Origin: Duganella sp.
Lineage (GTDB): Bacteria > Pseudomonadota > Gammaproteobacteria > Burkholderiales > Burkholderiaceae_D
Length of the DNA stretch: 63,662 bases
NCBI GenBank assembly: GCA_026225475.1
Contig: JAMFSU010000040.1
Location: 1 to 63,662 of the forward strand
Direction of reading: 5' to 3'
Position 1 is the first letter of the stretch; each line of letters begins with the position of its first letter. The notes beneath the pieces are model-generated. The model saw only the letters and a program-made list of their open reading frames with translations, made no database searches and was not told where the DNA came from. This document shows positions 47,337-54,607 of this stretch, one piece after another. The position numbers and the translations under genes are program-made.

Positions 47337-48896
47337 ATGCGCCCCACACTCTCCATTCTTTCACCCAGCAAGAATGCCTCACTGACCCGTTCAACCGTGT
47401 TGTTCCTGGTGCTGGTGTGCGCGTCCGTGAGCGCCTTGATCGGTTGGACCATCTGGGAAGAACGGGTCGACCAACTGGCCGAATCGACCACCACCGCCGA
47501 CAATATGGCGCGTTCGTTGGCCCAACATGCGAACGACACCTTCAAGGCCGCCGATACTTCCGTACTGGGCCTGGCCGAACGGATCCAGGTAGATGGCACG
47601 GGAACTACCCAGTTGGCGCGACTGCATCGTTTGCTGGTGCTGCGCGTGCAGGAATTGCAGCAACTGCAAGGTCTGGCCGTGTTTGACCAGCATGGTGCGC
47701 GCATCGTCTCCTCATTGGTCCACAATGAAGAAAACTTCAATGCCATGACGCGCAGCTATTTTCAATTTCATCTGCACCACGCCGATGCCGGTCCGCACAT
47801 CGGCGTGCCGTTTCAGGCAAGTTCATCGGGTGAATGGGTGATCCCGCTATCAAGGCGGCTCAACGATGCGAATGGTCAGTTTGCAGGAGTGATTCTGGCG
47901 ACACTCTCGGTCAGTTATTTCACCGAGTTTTACCACACCTTCGATATTGGCAAGCAAGGTGCCATCGCACTGGTGCTGCATGAAGGCATCCAGCTGGCGC
48001 GCCAGCCGACACTGCCGGATTCGCTCGGCAAGGACCTCAGCAAAGGGCCCTTGTTCCAGTTGTATCTTGCCGGCAGCGGCAATGGCTCTGCCATTATCAA
48101 ATCGACCCAGGACGGCATTGTGCGCATGAACGGCTACCGCCGTCTGGACAACTACCCAGTGTTTGTCACGGCAGCTTTGTCTGAATACGAAATTCTGACT
48201 AGCTGGCGGCGCCTGTTCATCGTCAGAAGCATCATCACATTGGGTATCGTGATCCTGTTCATCATTCTGGGCGCCCGCCTGGTCAAACAGATCGGCATGC
48301 GCATCCACGCCGAAGAAGAAGCCAAACATGCGCGCGACGCCTTGAGGGCACTCAATATCACGCTGGAGCGCCTGGCCCAACAGGATGCACTGACCGGCCT
48401 GGCCAACCGGCGCCAGTTTGATGCCGTCATCGACGCCGCCATGCAACGCGCCCAACGGTCAGCGTCACCGCTGGCCATCATCCTCATCGATGTCGATCAC
48501 TTCAAGAAATTCAACGACCTCTACGGCCATGTTGCCGGCGACGATTGCCTGCGCCGGGTGGCCGACATCATCAAATCCTGCGAAAAACGCTCAGGCGATC
48601 TGGCCGCGCGCTATGGCGGCGAAGAGTTTGCCGTGCTGCTGCCCGATACCGACCTGGACGGTGCCCTGCAAGTGGCCGAAGCGATTCGCTACGCCATCCG
48701 CGCACTGAAAATCGAACATGCTGGCAATAGCACCGGTGTCGTCACCATCAGCGCCGGTGTCGATGTCCTGACCACGCTACGCAACCGCGATTCTGCCGAC
48801 GCGTTTGTCAGCACCGCAGACCAGGCCCTGTATGAAGCCAAATCATCAGGCCGCGATCAGATTCACTTTTATCGGCCAGTGCCACTCACCAAATGA
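47337..48896 (+). CDS. Diguanylate cyclase with dCACHE-like periplasmic sensor
   Basis: Makes c-di-GMP. The 519-residue protein has a span at about 20-42, a large periplasmic double-Cache-like domain to about residue 285, a second span (SIITLGIVILFIILGARLV), and a GGDEF domain with active site YGGEEF. The inhibitory I-site RSGD lies five residues ahead of GGEEF, so product inhibition is expected. It overlaps the next gene by ATGA. Part of a tight plus-strand run with the AdeRS-like system. Confidence 0.95.
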   Translation: MRPTLSILSPSKNASLTRSTVLFLVLVCASVSALIGWTIWEERVDQLAESTTTADNMARSLAQHANDTFKAADTSVLGLAERIQVDGTGTTQLARLHRLLVLRVQELQQLQGLAVFDQHGARIVSSLVHNEENFNAMTRSYFQFHLHHADAGPHIGVPFQASSSGEWVIPLSRRLNDANGQFAGVILATLSVSYFTEFYHTFDIGKQGAIALVLHEGIQLARQPTLPDSLGKDLSKGPLFQLYLAGSGNGSAIIKSTQDGIVRMNGYRRLDNYPVFVTAALSEYEILTSWRRLFIVRSIITLGIVILFIILGARLVKQIGMRIHAEEEAKHARDALRALNITLERLAQQDALTGLANRRQFDAVIDAAMQRAQRSASPLAIILIDVDHFKKFNDLYGHVAGDDCLRRVADIIKSCEKRSGDLAARYGGEEFAVLLPDTDLDGALQVAEAIRYAIRALKIEHAGNSTGVVTISAGVDVLTTLRNRDSADAFVSTADQALYEAKSSGRDQIHFYRPVPLTK

Positions 48897-49486
48897 CCAC
48901 TACATTGACCAAAGAAACCAATTCCGCCGGCATCACCGAACACGGCGCCACCGTTGTCATCACGCATCGCATCCGCGCCGGCCAACAGGCCCAATATGAC
49001 GCCTGGCTGAGCGACATTGCCGCCATCAGCAAACATGCCGAGGGCTTGCTCGACTGGCAGGTGGTCAAGCCGATCGACGGTTTTACCACCACCTACACCA
49101 TCATCCTGCGCTTCGTCACGCAGGAATGCCTGCATCATTGGATGGGCTCGGCCGCGCGCGCCACACTGATTGAACAAGTGCGTCCCTTGCTGGCCGACGA
49201 TGATCAATTCGTGGTACGCAGCGGCCTCGATTTTCTGTTCATGCAGGACGGCGCGCCAACCAAGGCACCGGTGCGCTGGAAACAGTTTCTGCTGACCTGG
49301 TCGGCGATTTATCCGCTATCACTGGGTATTTCCTTGAGCGTGCTGCCGCTGCTGCACGACCTGGGCTTGCCGCAGAATCGCTTTCTCAATGCGTTTTGCG
49401 TCTCAGGCTTGATGGTGGGATTGATGGTGTATGTAGTCATGCCGCGCTACACCAAACTGGTGCATCGCTGGCTGTTCGCGCAATAA
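48893..49486 (+). CDS. Antibiotic-biosynthesis-monooxygenase-domain membrane protein
   Basis: The 197-residue protein has an N-terminal ABM (dimeric alpha-beta barrel) domain, residues about 15-110, with VVITHRIRAGQQAQYDAWL, and two C-terminal spans, including FLLTWSAIYPLSLGISLSVL and SGLMVGLMVYVVMPRY. ABM domains of this type oxidise quinone-like compounds without cofactor, or only bind. It is tied to the cyclase gene by a 4-bp overlap, so it is the last gene of that unit. Function unknown. Confidence 0.83.
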   Translation: MTTTLTKETNSAGITEHGATVVITHRIRAGQQAQYDAWLSDIAAISKHAEGLLDWQVVKPIDGFTTTYTIILRFVTQECLHHWMGSAARATLIEQVRPLLADDDQFVVRSGLDFLFMQDGAPTKAPVRWKQFLLTWSAIYPLSLGISLSVLPLLHDLGLPQNRFLNAFCVSGLMVGLMVYVVMPRYTKLVHRWLFAQ

Positions 49487-49492
49487 ACACGC

Positions 49493-49975
49493 TCAGAGGA
49501 TACCGAAACGCCGGTCCAGCGAAAACTTGCCAGCACCACGCGCCACCAGAAACAGCAACAATCCAGCCCAGGTCAGATGGGTAGGCCAGGCATCCGGATA
49601 GACGAAGATTTCGATGACGGTAGTCATGCCGAGCAAACCCAGCGCGGCCGAACGCGTGAACAAGCCGAGAATCAGCAACAGTGGAAAGAAGTGTTCGGCA
49701 TAAGCTGCCAGATGCGCCGCCAGTTCCGGCGGCACCAGCGGCAGCTTGTATTCCTCCTGAAACAGGACATAGGTACTCTCCTTCAAGGTCAGCAAGCCAC
49801 TGACCTTGGTGCGCCCCGACAAGAAAAACACGGCGGCCATGGCCACCCGTGCAATCAACGACAGCAATGAATCACTGATCAAATTCTGTGCACAGGCCAC
49901 AGCCCGTTGCCAATAGGCGGCGATGCTGCCAGGGCGAGCGGCTGGCGATGACGATGAGGTGGCTGGAGTAGACAT
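49493..49975 (-). CDS. DoxX-family protein of the bufferin operon (BufD-like)
   Basis: The 160-residue protein has four spans ([38 protein letters not shown] and others). DoxX proteins are frequent last genes in bufferin operons. It follows bufC by 9 bp, so it belongs to the same transcript. Its role is unknown, possibly in redox or export support. Confidence 0.8.
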   Translation of the reverse strand: MSTPATSSSSPAARPGSIAAYWQRAVACAQNLISDSLLSLIARVAMAAVFFLSGRTKVSGLLTLKESTYVLFQEEYKLPLVPPELAAHLAAYAEHFFPLLLILGLFTRSAALGLLGMTTVIEIFVYPDAWPTHLTWAGLLLFLVARGAGKFSLDRRFGIL

Positions 49976-49984
49976 GCGCGTTCC

Positions 49985-50767
49985 TTATTGGATTGAGGTA
50001 AGTGCAGGCGCCTTGAATACCTGCGCCTGAATTAAGCTGCTCAATAGCGCAGCGATATCTAAGGCCGGTTCGACCTGCAGCGCCGCGGCGACCGCACTCT
50101 GCAAATCCCCTTGCGCGGCACACACGTCAAGAAACGCGCACAGGCCGACACTGGCTTGCTGCCAGACAACTTCACCGTCGATGCGGCTCAACAGGACACC
50201 GTCGCCTTGCCATTCGATTTCATCGTCGGCGTAATCCTGAATGCGGTTGGCGTGCCAGATGGCGTACGCCGGATGGGCTGCACACCAGCGCCAACGCACG
50301 GCAGCGCGTAGCGGCAAGACACTGCTCAACAAGTGCTCTGGCGCCATCGCCGCCAGCATCGTGGCATCCAGCGCAGCCTCATCGGCGGCGATGTGGCATT
50401 CGGTCCAGGCACGGTCGAGACAAGCGACATCGCTGAGATAAGGCAATTCGGCAGCCGCTGCAAACTGCATCAGGAACGCCGAAAAATCATGCCCATATTC
50501 AATCAGGCAAACATTGCTCGGCGGTGCCGCAGTGACATACACCAAGGCGGCCGCACGAAACCATTCGCTGCCGACCAACCGTTCGATACTTGGATAGTTG
50601 GCAGCCAGCGCATCAACGCTGGCCTTGAGTATGGTATTGCGATACACCTTGAAACCGGGCTGACTAGTCAACGCCGCCAAGGCGGGTGAAACTGGATCGT
50701 GACTATCGGGATCGTGATAAATGGCGTGAATGAAATCACGCTGAAAACTGTCCGCCGTCGTTGTCAT
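49985..50767 (-). CDS. bufC: DUF2063 protein, bufferin partner BufC
   Basis: The 260-residue protein has the DUF2063 N-terminal domain: GFKVYRNTILKASVDALAAN, YPSIERLVGSEWFRAAALVY, and later LPYLSDVACLDRAWTECHIA. Family members are partner proteins that present the peptide to DUF692 enzymes; the old name says DNA-binding, without support. It overlaps bufB by ATGA (coupled translation). Sits in the order bufA-bufB-bufC-doxX as in known bufferin loci. Confidence 0.9.
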   Translation of the reverse strand: MTTTADSFQRDFIHAIYHDPDSHDPVSPALAALTSQPGFKVYRNTILKASVDALAANYPSIERLVGSEWFRAAALVYVTAAPPSNVCLIEYGHDFSAFLMQFAAAAELPYLSDVACLDRAWTECHIAADEAALDATMLAAMAPEHLLSSVLPLRAAVRWRWCAAHPAYAIWHANRIQDYADDEIEWQGDGVLLSRIDGEVVWQQASVGLCAFLDVCAAQGDLQSAVAAALQVEPALDIAALLSSLIQAQVFKAPALTSIQ

Positions 50768-51606
50768 GCCAGCACTCCCTGTGGCGTCAACACTTGCTGG
50801 GCACGCTCACGCTCGCTCAGCAATTCGGCAAATTCGGGAATCTTGTCATCGCGCTCAATCAAGGTCGGACGTGCACCGATACGCGCGATGAGATATTGAT
50901 ACAGGTGCCAGACGACTTCATCGACCGGCGCATCGTGCGAATCAATCAGCAGGGGCGCGCCACCTGTATCATCGGCATCGACCGTATGCCCGGCCAGATG
51001 CACTTCCATGACGGCGTCAGCCGGCAGATCATCGAGATAGCTGCGCGCGTCATAGCCAAGGTTGTGGGCACTGATGTGGACGTTGTTGACATCGACCAGC
51101 AAGCCACAACCACTGCGTTTGGCCAGTTCGCTCAAAAAATCGGTTTCACTCCACGCGTGATTGTCCAAGCGCAAATAGTGCGACGGGTTTTCAATCGCGA
51201 TACGGCATTGCAAGCGCTCCTGCGCGCACTGGATATTAGCCACCGTGCGCGCCAGCACTGCACTCGTACGCGCCACGGGCAACAAGTCGGGATAATAACG
51301 GCCATCCAAGGTCGACCAGGCCAAATGCTCCGACACCAATGCCGGTTGCACACGTCGCACCAGTTCGGCCAGACGGCGCAACTGCTGGGCATCCGGCAGT
51401 TGCGCGCCCGCCAATGACAACGACACGCCGTGCAGCGACAGTGGATGCTGGCAGCGCACTGCATCCAGCCATGCCAGCCGCGGGCCGCCGTCCATCAGGT
51501 AGTTTTCCGGATGGACTTCAAACCAGATGTCGGCGTGACGGCAATCCAGCGCCGCGTCGAAATGCTGAGGTTTCAATCCCAGTCCTGCACCGAGTGTCGT
51601 TGTCAT
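50764..51606 (-). CDS. bufB: DUF692 MNIO-family peptide-modifying oxygenase, BufB
   Basis: Predicted multinuclear iron enzyme that oxidises cysteines of the bufferin precursor. The 280-residue TIM-barrel protein has the family motifs FEVHPENY, LHGVSLSLAG, SEHLAW, IENPSHYLR, LVDVNNVHISAHNLG, VMEVHLAGH and DSHDAPVDEVVW; the His/Asp/Glu residues in these supply the iron ligands. Relatives include MbnB of methanobactin. It lies 24 bp after bufA and overlaps bufC. All motifs are intact, so it should be active. Confidence 0.93.
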   Translation of the reverse strand: MTTTLGAGLGLKPQHFDAALDCRHADIWFEVHPENYLMDGGPRLAWLDAVRCQHPLSLHGVSLSLAGAQLPDAQQLRRLAELVRRVQPALVSEHLAWSTLDGRYYPDLLPVARTSAVLARTVANIQCAQERLQCRIAIENPSHYLRLDNHAWSETDFLSELAKRSGCGLLVDVNNVHISAHNLGYDARSYLDDLPADAVMEVHLAGHTVDADDTGGAPLLIDSHDAPVDEVVWHLYQYLIARIGARPTLIERDDKIPEFAELLSERERAQQVLTPQGVLA

Positions 51607-51630
51607 GTGCTGCTCCGTGGTCCGGCAGAT

Positions 51631-51909
51631 TTACATTGCCTTGAGCATGCCCATGCCTTTTGGTGTCTTGATCGACGTGCAGGTACCGGCCGGGACATTC
51701 TTCCAGGCATTAGCCTGATAGTCCATTTTGGCGGTGCCGGCACAAGTCGTACCTTCGCCTGCCTTGCAATCGTTCTGCCCGGCCATCGATACGCCGTAGC
51801 ACTTTTCAACAGCAGCAGGTGTCATTGGCTTGGCATTTTGCGCCATGGCAATACCGGTAGTCAGGGCAAACAAGGTAGCAGCGGCAGTAGCAAGTTTGAT
51901 AGTGTTCAT
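51631..51909 (-). CDS. bufA: Bufferin precursor peptide (DUF2282, BufA1-type)
   Basis: Secreted copper-buffering RiPP precursor, 92 residues. A Sec signal ends at AMA (cleavage after residue 23), and the mature part has four cysteines (C37, C48, C56, C77) in the family context EKCYGV, NDCKAG, TTCAGT and AGTCTS. These are the residues that BufB modifies in known bufferins. The C terminus is Met-rich (GMGMLKAM), unusual and perhaps also copper binding. It has an ECF-type promoter at 51998-52023 and is first gene of the operon. Expected to be exported to the periplasm after modification. Confidence 0.92.
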   Translation of the reverse strand: MNTIKLATAAATLFALTTGIAMAQNAKPMTPAAVEKCYGVSMAGQNDCKAGEGTTCAGTAKMDYQANAWKNVPAGTCTSIKTPKGMGMLKAM

Positions 51910-51997
51910 GGTCAGGCTCCTTAAGATGAAAACGCAGATAGGTATTGGATAGATACCAGCCCAAAAAAGCTTGCTGTGCAGGTGATCTGATAGTCAA

Positions 51998-52023
51998 TTC
52001 GGTGTTTTCTGGCGCGCGGTTAC
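51998..52023 (-). promoter_or_regulatory. ECF sigma promoter of the buf operon
   Basis: On the minus strand GTAACC (52023-52018), 16 nt, CGAA (52001-51998). This is exactly the arrangement of the promoter in front of the sigma gene at 52058-52083 and agrees with the consensus I recall for the Caulobacter SigF/NrsF regulon. The bufA start codon is 89 bp downstream. Confidence 0.85.
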
Positions 52024-52057
52024 AGTCCCATGAAAATAATTTTATTTGTGCGCCACT

Positions 52058-52083
52058 GTAACCGGCGGTCGCTGCCCGACGAA
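52058..52083 (+). promoter_or_regulatory. ECF sigma promoter of the sigma/anti-sigma operon
   Basis: GTAACC (52058-52063), 16 nt, CGAA (52080-52083), identical in boxes and spacing to the divergent buf promoter. The sigma gene would therefore activate itself. The -35 boxes of the two promoters are 34 bp apart. Confidence 0.85.
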
Positions 52084-52127
52084 CATTGTGAGATACGACG
52101 TGCAATGAACGTCTAGGCGAGGACACT

Positions 52128-52898
52128 ATGCATACACTTGATCTCTATCCTGTACCGGCCAGCAATCTGAGCCTGATGAAAATTGCGCAAAGCTGGTCCG
52201 GTATACATGGGAAAATCTGTTACGATGCGGCGGTCCTGGCATCCACCAGCGTGCGCAGCCTGCTCGCCCACAGCATGCCAGTATCGGTTCCCCCTCAATC
52301 TGCGCCGCCCATCTCACGCCGCTCGATGATGCCAGCAATACCAAAACCTGCCATGCAAGCCGTCGAAGCACAGCTCAAAGGATTGCTGTTGCGCGGCCTC
52401 GAGGGCGACGAAACGGCCTACCGCGCCTTTCTCGATGCCTTGAGTACACGTTTGCGCGCCTATATCCGAAAACGTTTGTTTCATCTGCACGACGAAGTCG
52501 AGGATATCGTTCAGGAAACCTTGCTGGCGGTCCACAATGCCCGCCATACCTATCGTGCCGATCAACCGCTGACAGCCTGGCTGTATGCCATTGCACGCTA
52601 CAAGCTGATGGATTTCCTGCGCGTGCGTTCGCGCCACGATGCGTTTAACGAGCCGCTCGAAGATCATCACGAACTGTTTGCCAGTGTTGACGAAGAGCAA
52701 AGCAGTGCCAAGCGCGACGTTGGCGTGTTGCTAGAGCAACTGCCGGACAAGCAACGCTTGCCGATCCAGCATGTCAAATTAGAGGGACTGTCGGTGGCCC
52801 AGACCGCACAACTGACAGGGCTGTCCGAATCCGCCGTCAAGATCGGCATTCATCGCGGCCTGAAATCGCTGGCCACCAAAATACGCTTGCTAACATGA
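52128..52898 (+). CDS. ECF-family RNA polymerase sigma factor (SigF-like)
   Basis: Predicted sigma factor of the bufferin regulon. The 256-residue frame has sigma-2 (RAYIRKRLFHLHDEVEDIVQ, then LTAWLYAIARYKLMDFLR) and sigma-4 (LPDKQRLPIQHVKLEGLSVA, then ESAVKIGIHRGLKSLA). The conserved domains only begin at about residue 72. ATG 52128 has GAGGA upstream and lies about 40 nt after the predicted transcription start; an in-frame ATG at 52326 (MMPAIPKPAM) matches the usual length better but lacks a ribosome site. The 66-residue N-terminal extension is thus either real or a start artefact. It overlaps the anti-sigma gene by ATGA. Confidence 0.88.
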   Translation: MHTLDLYPVPASNLSLMKIAQSWSGIHGKICYDAAVLASTSVRSLLAHSMPVSVPPQSAPPISRRSMMPAIPKPAMQAVEAQLKGLLLRGLEGDETAYRAFLDALSTRLRAYIRKRLFHLHDEVEDIVQETLLAVHNARHTYRADQPLTAWLYAIARYKLMDFLRVRSRHDAFNEPLEDHHELFASVDEEQSSAKRDVGVLLEQLPDKQRLPIQHVKLEGLSVAQTAQLTGLSESAVKIGIHRGLKSLATKIRLLT

Positions 52899-53536
52899 AA
52901 ACAGACGCCTTCATTTCCTTGCTGTCGGCCGGCATCAAACCCATCGATCGCCATCTGCAGCGCAAGGTATTCACTCGCGCCATCGTGCTCGGCGGCGCTG
53001 GCTCCTTGTTGCTGATGCTGATGCTGTTTGGCGTGCGCGCCGATATCCACCTGATGCTAATGACGCCCTTGTTCTGGCTGAAGATGGCGCTGCCACTAGT
53101 GCTGGCAGCGACGTCGCTGCTGTTGCTCACGCGCGCCAGCCGACCTGGTGTTGCCATCGGCAGCTACTGGCTGGCGCCAGCGCTGCCGGTACTGGTACTC
53201 TGGCTGGCGGCACTGGTCATCCTGTTGGCGACGCCGCAAATGGAGCGTTATCCGCTGATCATGGGCGTGACCTGGAAGCAATGCCCGTTCAATATCGCCC
53301 TGCTGTCGATACCTGCCTGTGTGGCGCTGGTATGGGCGGTACGGCAACTGGCCCCGACCCGCTTGCGCACCGCCGGATTGTTGACCGGTCTGCTGGCCAG
53401 CTCGCTGGCAACCATGGCGTATTGCCTGCATTGTCCGGAAATGGGCGTGCCGTTCTGGGCGCTCTGGTATGTGCTGGGCATGCTCATTCCTGCCGCGCTG
53501 GGATGGCTGTTGGGCCCGTTGTTGTTGCGCTGGTAA
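52895..53536 (+). CDS. DUF1109/NrsF-like membrane anti-sigma factor
   Basis: Predicted to hold the upstream sigma factor at the membrane until a metal signal. The 213-residue protein has six spans and the two family cysteines in TWKQCPFN and YCLHCPEMGVPFW; in NrsF, periplasmic cysteines are important for sensing. It starts inside the sigma stop codon. The signal in Caulobacter is heavy metal; here copper is the likely one because of the buf genes, but that is inference. Confidence 0.9.
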   Translation: MKTDAFISLLSAGIKPIDRHLQRKVFTRAIVLGGAGSLLLMLMLFGVRADIHLMLMTPLFWLKMALPLVLAATSLLLLTRASRPGVAIGSYWLAPALPVLVLWLAALVILLATPQMERYPLIMGVTWKQCPFNIALLSIPACVALVWAVRQLAPTRLRTAGLLTGLLASSLATMAYCLHCPEMGVPFWALWYVLGMLIPAALGWLLGPLLLRW

Positions 53537-53544
53537 GTTTGCCG

Positions 53545-54468
53545 CTAGCGCGCGGCAGTCTCGGCGCCATCCTGCTGCACCGGATCGACATGGGTCATGA
53601 CGTCAAGCACATGGTGTCCTTGCATCACCCGCTGCCTTGCCAGCAGCGCGATGGCATGACCGGCGATCACGGTTTGATTGCCATCGAGTTCCAGATGCAC
53701 ATCGACCAGGATCATGTCGCCCATCTTGCGCGTGCGCAGATCATGCACACCGAACACGCCCGGCGTGCCGAGCAGGGTACTGCGGATCGCTTGTGATTCT
53801 TCTACCGACACCGCCTTGTCCATCAAATCATTGAGCGCGCGCCAGAAAAATACCCAGCCAGTACGCACAATCATCAAACCCACGAACAGCGCGGCAATCG
53901 GATCGAGCAAATGGAAGCCCAGCAGATTACCGACAATGCCAAACGCCACCACCAATGACGACACCGCGTCTGAGCGCGCATGCCAAGCATTGGCCACCAG
54001 CATACTGGAACGCACCCGTTCGGCCACACCCAACATATAGCGGAACAATAATTCCTTGCTCACCAGCGTCGCCAGCGCTACCCACAAGGCCGCCAGATGG
54101 ACCTGCGGCCCACTCGGCGTCTGCAATTTGAGTAGCGCCGTGACCAGCATGCCCACCCCCACCACCAGCAAGGTCGCCCCCAGCGCCAGCGAGGCCGCAG
54201 TCTCAAAACGCTGATGCCCATATTGATGATCGGCGTCCGCTGGATTGCGGCTTTGCTGCGCTGCAAACAACACGACGAAATCCGCCACCAGATCCGACAG
54301 CGAATGCACACCGTCGGCAATCAAGGCTTGCGAACCGGCCAGGAAACCGGTCACGACCTGCAAAACCGTCAATACAACATTCACAACGATGCTCACCAAC
54401 GTACTGCGACGGCCTGCGACATAGCGCCCGTTGACGGCATCTTCTGCGCTTTTTTCTAAGCTTATCAT
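53545..54468 (-). CDS. Cation diffusion facilitator (CDF) metal exporter
   Basis: Inner-membrane proton-driven efflux of Zn2+, Fe2+ or similar divalent ions. The 307-residue protein has six spans, the metal-site residues in ALIADGVHSLSD (span 2) and ANAWHARSDAVSS (span 5), and a cytoplasmic C-terminal domain with MGDMILVDVHLELD and His-rich GHHVLDVMTHVDP. It is of the FieF/MamM branch. It converges on the sigma/anti-sigma operon with only 8 bp between stop codons. It does not carry a GTAACC promoter upstream, so co-regulation is not shown. Confidence 0.93.
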   Translation of the reverse strand: MISLEKSAEDAVNGRYVAGRRSTLVSIVVNVVLTVLQVVTGFLAGSQALIADGVHSLSDLVADFVVLFAAQQSRNPADADHQYGHQRFETAASLALGATLLVVGVGMLVTALLKLQTPSGPQVHLAALWVALATLVSKELLFRYMLGVAERVRSSMLVANAWHARSDAVSSLVVAFGIVGNLLGFHLLDPIAALFVGLMIVRTGWVFFWRALNDLMDKAVSVEESQAIRSTLLGTPGVFGVHDLRTRKMGDMILVDVHLELDGNQTVIAGHAIALLARQRVMQGHHVLDVMTHVDPVQQDGAETAAR

Positions 54469-54607
54469 CTTGATAATTCAATGGTTATCATGTAAAGAGT
54501 CCTTGTACTTCGCCGAAATTTGCACGATCATCTTGCCACACAACAATTAAGCAAAAGGATGCGGAATTCCTGTCGGTGTTGAAGGTCAGAGACTTCCGAG
54601 AAATATC

